Assembly: GCA_903916165.1 (NCBI GenBank)
Contig: CAIWVR010000056.1
Span: 1 to 5,586, forward strand
DNA: 5,586 bases
Reading direction: 5' to 3'
From: an uncultured Hyphomicrobiales bacterium
GTDB lineage: Bacteria; Pseudomonadota; Alphaproteobacteria; Rhizobiales; Beijerinckiaceae
Part shown: piece after piece, positions 1-5,586 of the stretch
Layout of the letters: every line of letters begins with the position of its first letter
How positions within the stretch are numbered: position 1 is the stretch's first letter
Notes under the pieces: generated by a model
Told to the model about the DNA's origin: nothing
The model's database searches: none
Seen by the model: the letters and a program-made list of their open reading frames with translations, nothing else
Position numbers and translations under genes: made by a program

Positions 1-1152
1 CAGGGCAAGCGTTTTGTCTTGCTGGAAGCGCGCGACCGCGTGGGCGGGCGCGTGTTCACGGATACAAGTCTGGGCGAGCGGTTCGATGCCGGCGCGATCT
101 ATCTGCATTGGGCGGAAAGGAATCCGTGGCGGACGCTCGCCTTGCAACTGGGCGTCGAGGTCCTCGATTCCGATCGGCTGCCGGGGTCCTTCCGGCTGTT
201 TCAGGATGGCGAGTCGATCCAGCGTGCGAGCCGGCGCGGCTTTGCGATCGTCTCCGAGCGGTTCGACCCCGATCTCGCGCCCGTGCCCGACATTGCGATG
301 AGTGCGCGTGTCGCGACCGATGGCGAGGACGCCTTGCGCGCGGTGTCGAATCTGGCGCGCATGGCGCTGGGCGAGGAGGCGGAGCGCGTGTCCGCGCTCG
401 ATTACGCGCGCCTCTGGTCAGGCGACGATTATGTGGCGCCGGACGGCTTCGGGTCTCTGGTGACGCGCGCCGCTGGGGGATTGCCCGTGCGGCTTTCGAC
501 CCGCGTGCAGGCCATCGACTGGAGCGGGCAGGGCGTCACCATCGAGACCGATCGCGGGGCCTTGCGCGCGGGCGCGGTCATCGTGACCGTGCCGGTCGGC
601 GTGCTGCGTGCCGAACGCATCCGGTTCACGCCGCGCCTGCCTGACGACACCTTGCGTGGCCTCGATGGCCTTGGCATGGGCGCGCTGACCAAGATCGCGC
701 TGCGGTTCAACGGAGAGCGTTTCGGCATCGCGCCCGGCACCGACCTTTGGGACATGGCGGGGCCGCGCGCGACCTTCGATTTCGAATGCTGGCCGTTCGA
801 CCGCAATCTCGTCATCGCGATGTTTGGCGGCGATCATGCGCGCGAGATCGTGCGCATGGGCGAGGCGGCAGCCGTGGACCTCGCCCTGACGCGCTTTACC
901 CGTATCGTGGGCGAGGGCGCGCGCGGCGCCTTCCTCGGCGGTCGGCTGGCTGGATGGAGTGAAGATCCCTTTGCGCTCGGCTCGTACTCGCATGCCTTGC
1001 CCGGCCGCGCCGATGCGCGCGCCTTTCTTGCAGCGCCTGTGGGCGGACGGATCTTCTTCGCGGGCGAGGCGACCGGCGGCGAGAATTTCGGGGGGGCGAT
1101 GACGGCTGGCGGGGCGTATCTCGCGGGACAGGCGGCGGCGCGCGCAACCTGA
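1..1152 (+). CDS. Flavin-dependent amine oxidase (FAD/NAD(P)-binding oxidoreductase), 5' end cut by window
   Basis: The frame is open from base 1 and stops at TGA 1150-1152, giving 383 visible residues. No start is visible, and the TTG at 19 is an internal codon. The fragment opens in the second strand of the FAD Rossmann fold: FVLLEARDRVGGRV contains the Glu expected to bind the adenosine ribose (residue 9) and the GGR motif (15-17). The dinucleotide glycine motif itself must lie just upstream, so roughly 20-30 residues are missing. DAGAIYLHW (29-37) matches the substrate-side block of the amine oxidase family. LGALTK-like sequence ends in Lys231, in the position of the conserved flavin-N5 lysine of LSD1 and polyamine oxidases. 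FFAGEAT (352-358) is the classic C-terminal FAD-binding motif. The family oxidises amines to imines with H2O2 release; the substrate cannot be told from sequence. No signal peptide can be assessed. The gene is convergent with the Mur pair, so shared function is unlikely. Confidence 0.93.
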   Translation, partial: QGKRFVLLEARDRVGGRVFTDTSLGERFDAGAIYLHWAERNPWRTLALQLGVEVLDSDRLPGSFRLFQDGESIQRASRRGFAIVSERFDPDLAPVPDIAMSARVATDGEDALRAVSNLARMALGEEAERVSALDYARLWSGDDYVAPDGFGSLVTRAAGGLPVRLSTRVQAIDWSGQGVTIETDRGALRAGAVIVTVPVGVLRAERIRFTPRLPDDTLRGLDGLGMGALTKIALRFNGERFGIAPGTDLWDMAGPRATFDFECWPFDRNLVIAMFGGDHAREIVRMGEAAAVDLALTRFTRIVGEGARGAFLGGRLAGWSEDPFALGSYSHALPGRADARAFLAAPVGGRIFFAGEATGGENFGGAMTAGGAYLAGQAAARAT

Positions 1153-1155
1153 GCC

Positions 1156-1323
1156 CGTCATTGCGAGGAGCGCAAGGGCGAAACCTTTGCCTCGTCATTG
1201 CGAGGAGCGCAGCGACGTGGCAATCCATCTTTTGCGCCGTCCCTTGCCGGTTAAAAACGTTCCGCGCGGCGGCCACCACCCGAAGATGGATTGCCGCGTC
1301 GCCTTCGGCTCCTCGCAAGGACG
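1156..1323. repeat. REP-like intergenic palindromic element with a tandem partial copy
   Basis: A 19-base unit (CGTCATTGCGAGGAGCGCA) occurs exactly twice, at 1156-1174 and 1193-1211. The second copy begins a longer left arm (1193-1231) whose reverse complement matches 1283-1323 with a few mismatches and small gaps. The innermost 13 bases, AAGATGGATTGCC on the right and its complement on the left, match perfectly. The loop is about 51 bases. Related TCATTGCGAGGAGCG...GCAATCCA elements are common between genes in alphaproteobacterial genomes (general knowledge, not searched here). It fills nearly the whole gap between two convergent genes and ends 3 bases before the ligase stop codon. A transcript from either side could fold into a long hairpin, so it may terminate or protect both mRNAs, but there is no clear U-tract. 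Confidence 0.8.
1172..1190 (+). terminator. Possible small hairpin after the amine oxidase stop
   Basis: Twenty bases after the amine oxidase stop, GCAAGG (1172-1177) pairs with CCTT-T-GC (1184-1190) around a GCGAAA loop, with one bulged T. The stem is 6 bp and no U-run follows, so intrinsic termination is weakly supported. It lies between the two copies of the 19-base repeat and may only be part of that element's structure. Confidence 0.25.
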
Positions 1324-1326
1324 CGG

Positions 1327-2634
1327 CTAATCCTTCGCAAACCGCCTGCACAAGTCCTTGAAGCGCTGGCCGCGCTCTTCGAAATTGCGGAACTCCTGAA
1401 AGCTCGGCGCGGCGGGCGACAGCAGCACCACGCCATCTTTCGTCGTGCGCCTCATCGCTTCCGCCACGGCGACCTCAAGTCCCGGCGCCTCGACGATGTC
1501 GAAGGCCGCGCGACCCTGCAAGGCCTCGCGCAAGCGCGCGCCGGTCACGGGCAGCAGGATGAGCGCCTGCACGGGCGCCTCCAGAAGCGCCGCTGCGAGT
1601 TCGGCATAATCCTGTCCGCGATCCGAGCCGCCCGCGAGCAGGACGATGGAGCGGTCGCGATAGGCTGCGAGTGCGGCGAGCGTCGCCTGCGGGACGGTCG
1701 AGATGGAATCATCGACGCAGGTCACGGAGCCCGCGTGGAATTCTTCGAGGCGATGATGCAGCTGTGCAAAGCCCGCCATGTCGACGCGCGTGCGCAAGCC
1801 CTGCACGCCAGCCATTTCGGCGACCGTGCAGGCGGCTGCGAGGTTCGACATGTTGTGCGCGCCGCGAAGCGCGAAATTCAGAACTTCGATTTGATCTGCG
1901 CCGAAGTAAAGGTGTCCATCGCGCTCGTGAAAGCCCGCGGCGCCATTGTACCAGCGCAGCTTTGCGCGTCCCGCGACGCGGGCGGCCAGCTCCGCATGGG
2001 CGTGGTTTGCGACCGCAATGGTTTTCCCCTCATCGCGCAGCGCTTTCAGCTTGTCGGCATAATAGGTTTCGACGCCGCCGTGCCAGGGGGCATGTTCGGG
2101 ATAGAGATTGGTGACGAGCGCAATATCGGCGGCATGAGCGAAATCGGCGAGCTGGTAGGAGGACAGTTCAAAAACAGTCCAGTCGCGACCCGGTGTTTCC
2201 TCCAGCGCGGCGATGCCGACATTGCCGAGCAGTTTCGCATCGATTCCCTGCGTGACGAGCAGATGATGGATCAGCCGCGACGTCGTGCTCTTGCCCTTGG
2301 TGCCGGTGACGACGATGGTCCTGGCCGCGCCATAGTGCTCGAACCAGAGGTTCGTGCCCGATGTGAACTGCGTGCCTTTCGCCTGCGCCGCAGCGATTTC
2401 GGGACGGTAGAGGCTGATGCCGGGGCTTTTCACCACCAGGGAGAATTGGCCCTCCGCCAGTGCGCGTGTCGCCTCATCGCCGGTCAGCACGGCCACGCCA
2501 TCTGGTGCGTCGTCGACCGGCGTGTCGTTCAGGATGACGAGGTCGAGCCCGGGACGCGTCGCGCGCAAATGCTGGAAGGCCGCGCGGCCTTCGCGCCCGT
2601 ATCCCCAGATGGCCGCGCGTTCAGAGGAAGCCAT
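1327..2634 (-). CDS. murD2: MurD-family ligase, probable UDP-MurNAc-L-Ala--L-Glu ligase (MurD2)
   Basis: Cytoplasmic ATP-dependent Mur ligase of 435 aa, close to the family's usual length (E. coli MurD is 438). Domains in order: an N-terminal Rossmann-like UDP-binding domain with GYGREG (11-16); a central ATPase domain with P-loop VTGTKGKSTT (109-118), ELSSYQL (156-162), TNLYPEH (175-181) and probable carbamylated Lys195; LRGAHNMSNLAAA (257-269) and HHRLEEF (293-299); and a C-terminal domain with DDSISTVPQAT (308-318), AGGSDRGQDY (334-343) and LSPAAPSFQEFRNFEERG (405-422). The P-loop has Lys where canonical MurD has Asn (GTNGKST). The GGDGK lysine of E. coli MurD, which contacts D-Glu, aligns with Arg339. 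These changes and the adjacent MurL-type gene argue for MurD2, which adds L-Glu to UDP-MurNAc-L-Ala, rather than canonical MurD. Its start overlaps the upstream gene by 14 bases, implying translational coupling. The stop is TAG at 1327-1329. The family call is firm; the L-Glu specificity is inferred. Confidence 0.88.
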   Translation of the reverse strand: MASSERAAIWGYGREGRAAFQHLRATRPGLDLVILNDTPVDDAPDGVAVLTGDEATRALAEGQFSLVVKSPGISLYRPEIAAAQAKGTQFTSGTNLWFEHYGAARTIVVTGTKGKSTTSRLIHHLLVTQGIDAKLLGNVGIAALEETPGRDWTVFELSSYQLADFAHAADIALVTNLYPEHAPWHGGVETYYADKLKALRDEGKTIAVANHAHAELAARVAGRAKLRWYNGAAGFHERDGHLYFGADQIEVLNFALRGAHNMSNLAAACTVAEMAGVQGLRTRVDMAGFAQLHHRLEEFHAGSVTCVDDSISTVPQATLAALAAYRDRSIVLLAGGSDRGQDYAELAAALLEAPVQALILLPVTGARLREALQGRAAFDIVEAPGLEVAVAEAMRRTTKDGVVLLSPAAPSFQEFRNFEERGQRFKDLCRRFAKD

Positions 2635-3982
2635 TCAGCATCTCCTCATAGCGTGGCGGCAGGGCGTGCTCGCGCGACGGTGTCATGAGTGCGCGCCAGA
2701 CGGGAGCGGGATCGCCCATCAGCGCGGCCACGCGTGGTGCCAGCGCGCGCACAATGCTGGCGTCGCGCCAGTCCGGGCGCGCGGCGAGCGTGAGCAGCGC
2801 GGCACCGGATTCGGCGAGTTCGCCGACGCATTCCCAGGGCTTGTGGCCCGACAGGCCCATCAATTCCTCAAAACCGCTGCGCTGACTTTCGTCCTCCAGC
2901 ATGTTGCCACCGAAGATTGCCTCGACGCGTGGGCGCTCCATGGCGGTGGCGAGCATCAGGAAGGTGAAGCGGCATTTGGGGCAATCGCGGCACCAGCGCT
3001 TGGGTTCTTCCCTGGGGCGCAGCTGGAAGGCGCGGTTGCAGCTTGTGAAGGCACCGTCATAGAGTCTCGTGCGCGCCATCAGTTGCGCGATATGGGCTTC
3101 CGACAGGGGCCGCAGCAATGAGAAATAGGCGAGGCTCGTATCGATGTAACGCGCCACGTAATCTGACAGCGCGCGCTCCATACCGGCTGTCTTCGAGAAC
3201 TGGTGATTGATCTCGCGCCCATCGCGCATCAAATTGCCCTGGTTGGCCGAGCGCTCATTCGACAGGATCACGGCGTCGAACCCGTGCACGAAGGCGGCAG
3301 CCAGCGCGATGAACGAGACAATGGCGGTGATCGGCACATGGCCGTTGAGCGCGCCCTGATCGTTCAGGGCAAACAGCTTTTCATCGAGCCTGCGTTCGAC
3401 GCGGATGAACGGCAGGCCCGATGCCGCCGCACAATCGAGGATCGGCTTTTTGGGATTGACGGCAAAGAGCGTCAAAGGCTCGCGCGCGGCGCGCAAAGCC
3501 TCAGTCGAGACCAGCGAATCCTTGCCGCCGCCGATCAGCACGGCGCTTCGCCTTGGCAGGGGCGCGCGCCCGGCCACGGGCCGCGCAGGACCGGCATGGG
3601 CAATGTCGAAATTCACATGGCCGTCGATGGCGACCTGGTTGCGCACGCCAAATTCCCCGAGCCCGTCGACATAGAGCTCCTCGAAGAAGCGGCGCTGTCC
3701 GGCATCGGGGTTTACGCCGCGATAGCCGATCACCGGCGGCAGGAAGGCCTTGTAATAGGAGACGCCGGCCACCAGCGCGAGCGCCTCGAGCGCGGCCTCA
3801 AACCCGGTGCGCAGGGGCGAGCCTTGCGCGGGCAGGGGCGCATTAAAGGCAATCGTCTCGCGGAAGGTCGGGCCACCCTCGCATTCATAGACGAGATCGG
3901 CTTCCCCCGCTGCGTCACGGGTTTCAAATCCGGCGAAGTCGAAGTGGCGGGGCCATCGGGTGCGGTCGGTCAGGGCTCTCAT
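2621..3982 (-). CDS. murL: MurL-type UDP-MurNAc-L-Ala-L-Glu epimerase (PP-loop family)
   Basis: From the ATG at 3980-3982 this is a 453-aa cytoplasmic protein. It resembles MurL, which inverts the terminal L-Glu of UDP-MurNAc-L-Ala-L-Glu to D-Glu using ATP, reportedly with AMP and PPi release via an adenylated glutamyl carboxylate. In order: an N-terminal region with YKAFLPPVIGYRG (77-89) and FFEELYVDGLGEFG (99-112); a PP-loop ATP-pyrophosphatase motif IGGGKDS (150-156); NGHVPITA (213-220); SNERSANQGN (241-250); NHQFSKT (259-265); and a cysteine cluster of Cys315 and CRDCPKC (331-337) that may bind metal. The order and spacing match MurL as I recall it, and the MurD-family ligase directly downstream is its known partner. 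Start choice: an in-frame TTG at 4016-4018 would add 12 residues, but ATG is preferred because that extension looks non-conserved; neither has a good ribosome site. A generic PP-loop or QueC-like enzyme is less likely given the context. Confidence 0.85.
   Translation of the reverse strand: MRALTDRTRWPRHFDFAGFETRDAAGEADLVYECEGGPTFRETIAFNAPLPAQGSPLRTGFEAALEALALVAGVSYYKAFLPPVIGYRGVNPDAGQRRFFEELYVDGLGEFGVRNQVAIDGHVNFDIAHAGPARPVAGRAPLPRRSAVLIGGGKDSLVSTEALRAAREPLTLFAVNPKKPILDCAAASGLPFIRVERRLDEKLFALNDQGALNGHVPITAIVSFIALAAAFVHGFDAVILSNERSANQGNLMRDGREINHQFSKTAGMERALSDYVARYIDTSLAYFSLLRPLSEAHIAQLMARTRLYDGAFTSCNRAFQLRPREEPKRWCRDCPKCRFTFLMLATAMERPRVEAIFGGNMLEDESQRSGFEELMGLSGHKPWECVGELAESGAALLTLAARPDWRDASIVRALAPRVAALMGDPAPVWRALMTPSREHALPPRYEEMLNGFL
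2641..2646 (-). promoter_or_regulatory. Shine-Dalgarno site of the MurD2-type ligase
   Basis: Read on the minus strand, AGGAGA lies 6 bases upstream of the ATG at 2632-2634. It is embedded in the last codons of the preceding epimerase gene. It fixes the ligase start and fits coupled translation across the 14-base overlap. Confidence 0.75.
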
Positions 3983-4246
3983 CACGTTTCGGGTTACAGG
4001 CTGGCTGTCCTGTGTCAAGCGTCACGCCCGATGGCATTGGTCAGGTCCAGTCGTGCGGTCAGGACGTAAGCCCGCCTTGGAAGAGATCGTTGATGCCTCG
4101 CCCGCCAGCGCCAGCGGACACAGACAGGCCTCGACGGGGCGGGTTTTCAGGGTATGCATGGCGCAAGGCTCGCGGCCAAGCTCGCGAACATATCCTTTGG
4201 TCCGGGTGCATGTTGCGTCCGGGCTGTCCATCGAGGCTGGGAATTC
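3983..4246. other. Divergent intergenic region between murL and the methyltransferase
   Basis: This 264-base gap must hold promoters for both the minus-strand Mur pair and the plus-strand methyltransferase-reductase pair, assuming neither is read from further away. I find no convincing -35/-10 pair in either direction. A minus-strand TTGACA (4013-4018) matches a -35 consensus, but the nearest -10-like hexamer (TGTAAC) is only 14 bases downstream. On the plus strand an open extension of the methyltransferase frame runs from an ATG at 4154. No strong operator palindrome or riboswitch fold was recognised. Confidence 0.5.
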
Positions 4247-4960
4247 ATGCTGTCGCCGTTTCTGAACATTGTGCGCTCGCTCGCTGGACGCGCCGCGCCC
4301 CATCCGCTCCTGCTCAAGGCCAATGACAGCTACAATGTCTACGAGGTCGCCAAATGGCGCGCCGCCCTGCAGAGCGCGCGCTATTTCGAGAAGCGGCTGC
4401 TGACAACCCTGCAGTTCGCGCACCGCAGTGAACTCCTGAGCCACGCCCTGTCGCTGGCCCCGAAGGCGGGGATGGCGCTGGAATTTGGCGTTGCGGGCGG
4501 CGAATCCGTTCGCCAGATCGCCACCGAGCGCGGAGGTCCGGTCTATGGGTTTGATTCCTTCGAGGGCCTGCCGGAGAACTGGTTCGGGTACCTGCGCAAG
4601 GGCTATTTCGCCCAGGACCTGCCGCGTGTGCCCGATAATGTGACCCTGGTGAAGGGCTGGTTTTCCGACACGCTGGAGGGGTTTCTGGCCAGCCATGCCG
4701 GGCCGGTCGCCTTCCTGCACATTGACAGCGATCTCTATTCGTCAGCCGCTTATGTGCTGCGCGGGCTGGAGGGACGCATCGTTCCTGGCACCGTCGTGCT
4801 GTTCGACGAATATTGGAATTATCCGGGCTGGCTGAAGCACGAATTCAAGGCCTTTGCCGAATTCATCGCCCGCACGGGGCTGTCCTATCGCTACGATTCC
4901 TTCGTGCCCACCGGGCATCAGGTGTGCGTGGTGATCGAGCAGGCGGCTGAGGCGTCATGA
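4247..4960 (+). CDS. Class I SAM-dependent methyltransferase, TylF/MycF-like
   Basis: A 237-aa protein from ATG 4247, with a GAGG ribosome site at 4233-4236. In order: a helical N-terminus with NDSYNVYEVAKWRAA (26-40); SAM-binding motif I LEFGVAGGES (78-87); YGFDSFEGLPENW (100-112), a signature of the TylF macrocin O-methyltransferase-like group; HIDSDLYSS (158-166) and FDEYWNYPGW (186-195), whose acidic residues correspond to the metal- and substrate-binding Asp residues of MycF; and a C-terminal GHQVCVVIE strand (223-231). The TylF family methylates sugar hydroxyls in antibiotics, but environmental members often sit with glycan or unknown pathways, so the substrate here is open. No signal peptide or membrane segment is evident, so it is probably cytoplasmic. 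The frame extends upstream to an ATG at 4154, but those 31 residues show no family similarity. It is followed by the reductase gene with an ATGA overlap, implying an operon. Confidence 0.88.
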   Translation: MLSPFLNIVRSLAGRAAPHPLLLKANDSYNVYEVAKWRAALQSARYFEKRLLTTLQFAHRSELLSHALSLAPKAGMALEFGVAGGESVRQIATERGGPVYGFDSFEGLPENWFGYLRKGYFAQDLPRVPDNVTLVKGWFSDTLEGFLASHAGPVAFLHIDSDLYSSAAYVLRGLEGRIVPGTVVLFDEYWNYPGWLKHEFKAFAEFIARTGLSYRYDSFVPTGHQVCVVIEQAAEAS

Positions 4961-5586
4961 GGCGCGTCGTGCTGGCTGGAGCCACGGGCCTTGTCGGGCA
5001 GTCGATTCTCGCGGGATTGCTGGCCGATGCGACAGTGGGCGAGGTGCATGTGGTCGCCCGGCGCGCATCGCTCATATCGCATGCGAAGCTGAGGGCCCAT
5101 GTGGTCGATTTCACTGACCTGCCGGTTTTCCCGGCCGTCGATGAGGTCTATCTGGCGCTGGGCACGACGATCAAGGTCGCTGGCAGCCAGTCTGCCTTTC
5201 GCGCCGTGGACCTCGATGCCAATCTTGCTGTCGCACGTGCCGCGCGGGCAGCCGGAGCGACGCGCGCCGGTCTGGTGAGCGCGATGGGAGCCGATGCGCG
5301 CTCATCCGTCTTCTACAATCGCGTCAAGGGCGAGCTTGAGGACGCCCTGCCGGCGCTGGGTTTCGACGCCCTTGTGGTCGCGCGCCCGTCACTGCTGCTG
5401 GGCGACCGCGTGGCGCTGGGCCAGCCCACACGGCTGGTCGAGGCACTGTCCATGCGCGTGGCGCGCGTTCTGGCACCGCTCATTCCGCAAAACTATCGGG
5501 CCATCGACGTGACGCAGGTCGCCCTTGCGCTGCTGGCGCGTGTCCCGGTTGCGCGGGGCGTCGAGGTGCTGCTGTCGGGCTCCATG
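4957..5586 (+). CDS. Atypical short-chain dehydrogenase/reductase, HTATIP2/YraR-like NAD(P)-binding protein, 3' end cut by window
   Basis: The ATG at 4957 overlaps the methyltransferase stop as ATGA, and the frame stays open for 210 codons to the window edge. The N-terminal Rossmann motif is GATGLVG (8-14). The second strand is followed by ARR (34-36), suggesting preference for NADP(H). LALGTTIKVAGSQSAFRAVD (66-85) and LVSAMGAD (106-113) followed by FYNRVKGELE (119-128) are hallmarks of the HTATIP2/TIP30 and bacterial YraR-like atypical SDRs. The SDR triad can be placed as Ser108, Tyr120 and Lys124 (YxxxK). RPSLLLGDR (143-151) and YRAIDVTQVALAL (180-192) match the rest of the fold. Family members are about 210-230 aa, so only a few residues are probably missing. 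Most are of unknown substrate; often annotated as NAD(P)H-binding or nucleoside-diphosphate-sugar epimerase-like. Cotranscription with the methyltransferase suggests a shared pathway. Confidence 0.87.
   Translation, partial: MRRVVLAGATGLVGQSILAGLLADATVGEVHVVARRASLISHAKLRAHVVDFTDLPVFPAVDEVYLALGTTIKVAGSQSAFRAVDLDANLAVARAARAAGATRAGLVSAMGADARSSVFYNRVKGELEDALPALGFDALVVARPSLLLGDRVALGQPTRLVEALSMRVARVLAPLIPQNYRAIDVTQVALALLARVPVARGVEVLLSGSM

Noticed and set aside
418..1161. A 247-codon open minus-strand frame opposite the amine oxidase
   Set aside because: Shadow of a real gene in high-GC sequence. The translation is His/Arg-rich with no family motif.
1156..1211. CRISPR-like direct repeats
   Set aside because: Only two copies with an 18-base gap, inside a larger palindromic element and with no cas genes; better explained as a REP-like repeat.
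1291..2688. A 465-codon open plus-strand frame opposite the ligase gene
   Set aside because: It is antisense to a well-conserved Mur ligase, shows no recognisable domain, has an Arg/Ala/Gly-rich composition typical of high-GC shadow frames, and runs through the repeat element.
4013..4018. TTGACA as a full minus-strand promoter
   Set aside because: No acceptable -10 hexamer lies at 16-18 bases downstream (the sequence there is AACCCG); the nearest candidate, TGTAAC, is at 14 bases. Too weak to annotate.
3203..4069. A 288-codon open plus-strand frame opposite the murL-type gene
   Set aside because: It is antisense to a gene with clear family motifs; the product has no recognisable family features and no good ribosome site.
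4154..4246. Longer methyltransferase start at ATG 4154, adding 31 residues
   Set aside because: The extra residues are Cys/Arg/Gly-mixed with no family similarity, and the ATG at 4247 has a GAGG site at a workable distance and gives a family-like N-terminus.
4022..4720. A minus-strand open frame through the methyltransferase 5' half and the divergent gap, including a possible 45-aa ORF from 4159 to 4022
   Set aside because: Most of it is antisense to conserved methyltransferase motifs. The short part in the gap has no ribosome site or recognisable sequence.

Overview
This is a high-GC bacterial window with four complete or near-complete genes, a fifth gene cut by the right edge, and no RNA genes or mobile elements that I can recognise. 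The composition, the MurL/MurD2-type gene pair and the TCATTGCGAGGAGCGCAG-type palindromic intergenic repeat all suggest an alphaproteobacterium, possibly of the Rhizobiales or Sphingomonadales. That placement is an inference and not proven here.

Layout. (1) Bases 1-1152, plus strand: a flavin-dependent amine oxidase that lacks only its extreme N-terminus, cut by the window edge. (2) Bases 1153-1326: a convergent gap filled by a repeat element, with a 19-base exact direct repeat and a large imperfect inverted repeat. (3) Bases 1327-2634, minus strand: a MurD-family ligase. (4) Bases 2621-3982, minus strand: a MurL-type epimerase with a GGGKDS PP-loop, whose 3' end overlaps the ligase start by 14 bases. 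(5) Bases 3983-4246: a divergent intergenic region that should hold the promoters for both directions. (6) Bases 4247-4960, plus strand: a TylF-like class I SAM-dependent methyltransferase. (7) Bases 4957-5586, plus strand: an atypical short-chain dehydrogenase/reductase of the HTATIP2/YraR type. It overlaps the methyltransferase through ATGA and is still open at the window edge.

The central feature is the minus-strand pair. The MurL-type protein followed by an overlapping MurD-family ligase matches the alternative peptidoglycan route described in Xanthomonas oryzae. There, MurD2 adds L-glutamate to UDP-MurNAc-L-Ala, and MurL then inverts the glutamyl residue to the D form, bypassing glutamate racemase (MurI) and canonical MurD. 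The system is therefore uncommon but already described. The ligase keeps the Mur catalytic motifs but differs at positions that hold D-Glu in E. coli MurD, which fits L-Glu specificity.

The methyltransferase and reductase form a separate, divergent, translationally coupled pair of unknown substrate. The amine oxidase is convergent to the Mur pair and probably unrelated to it.
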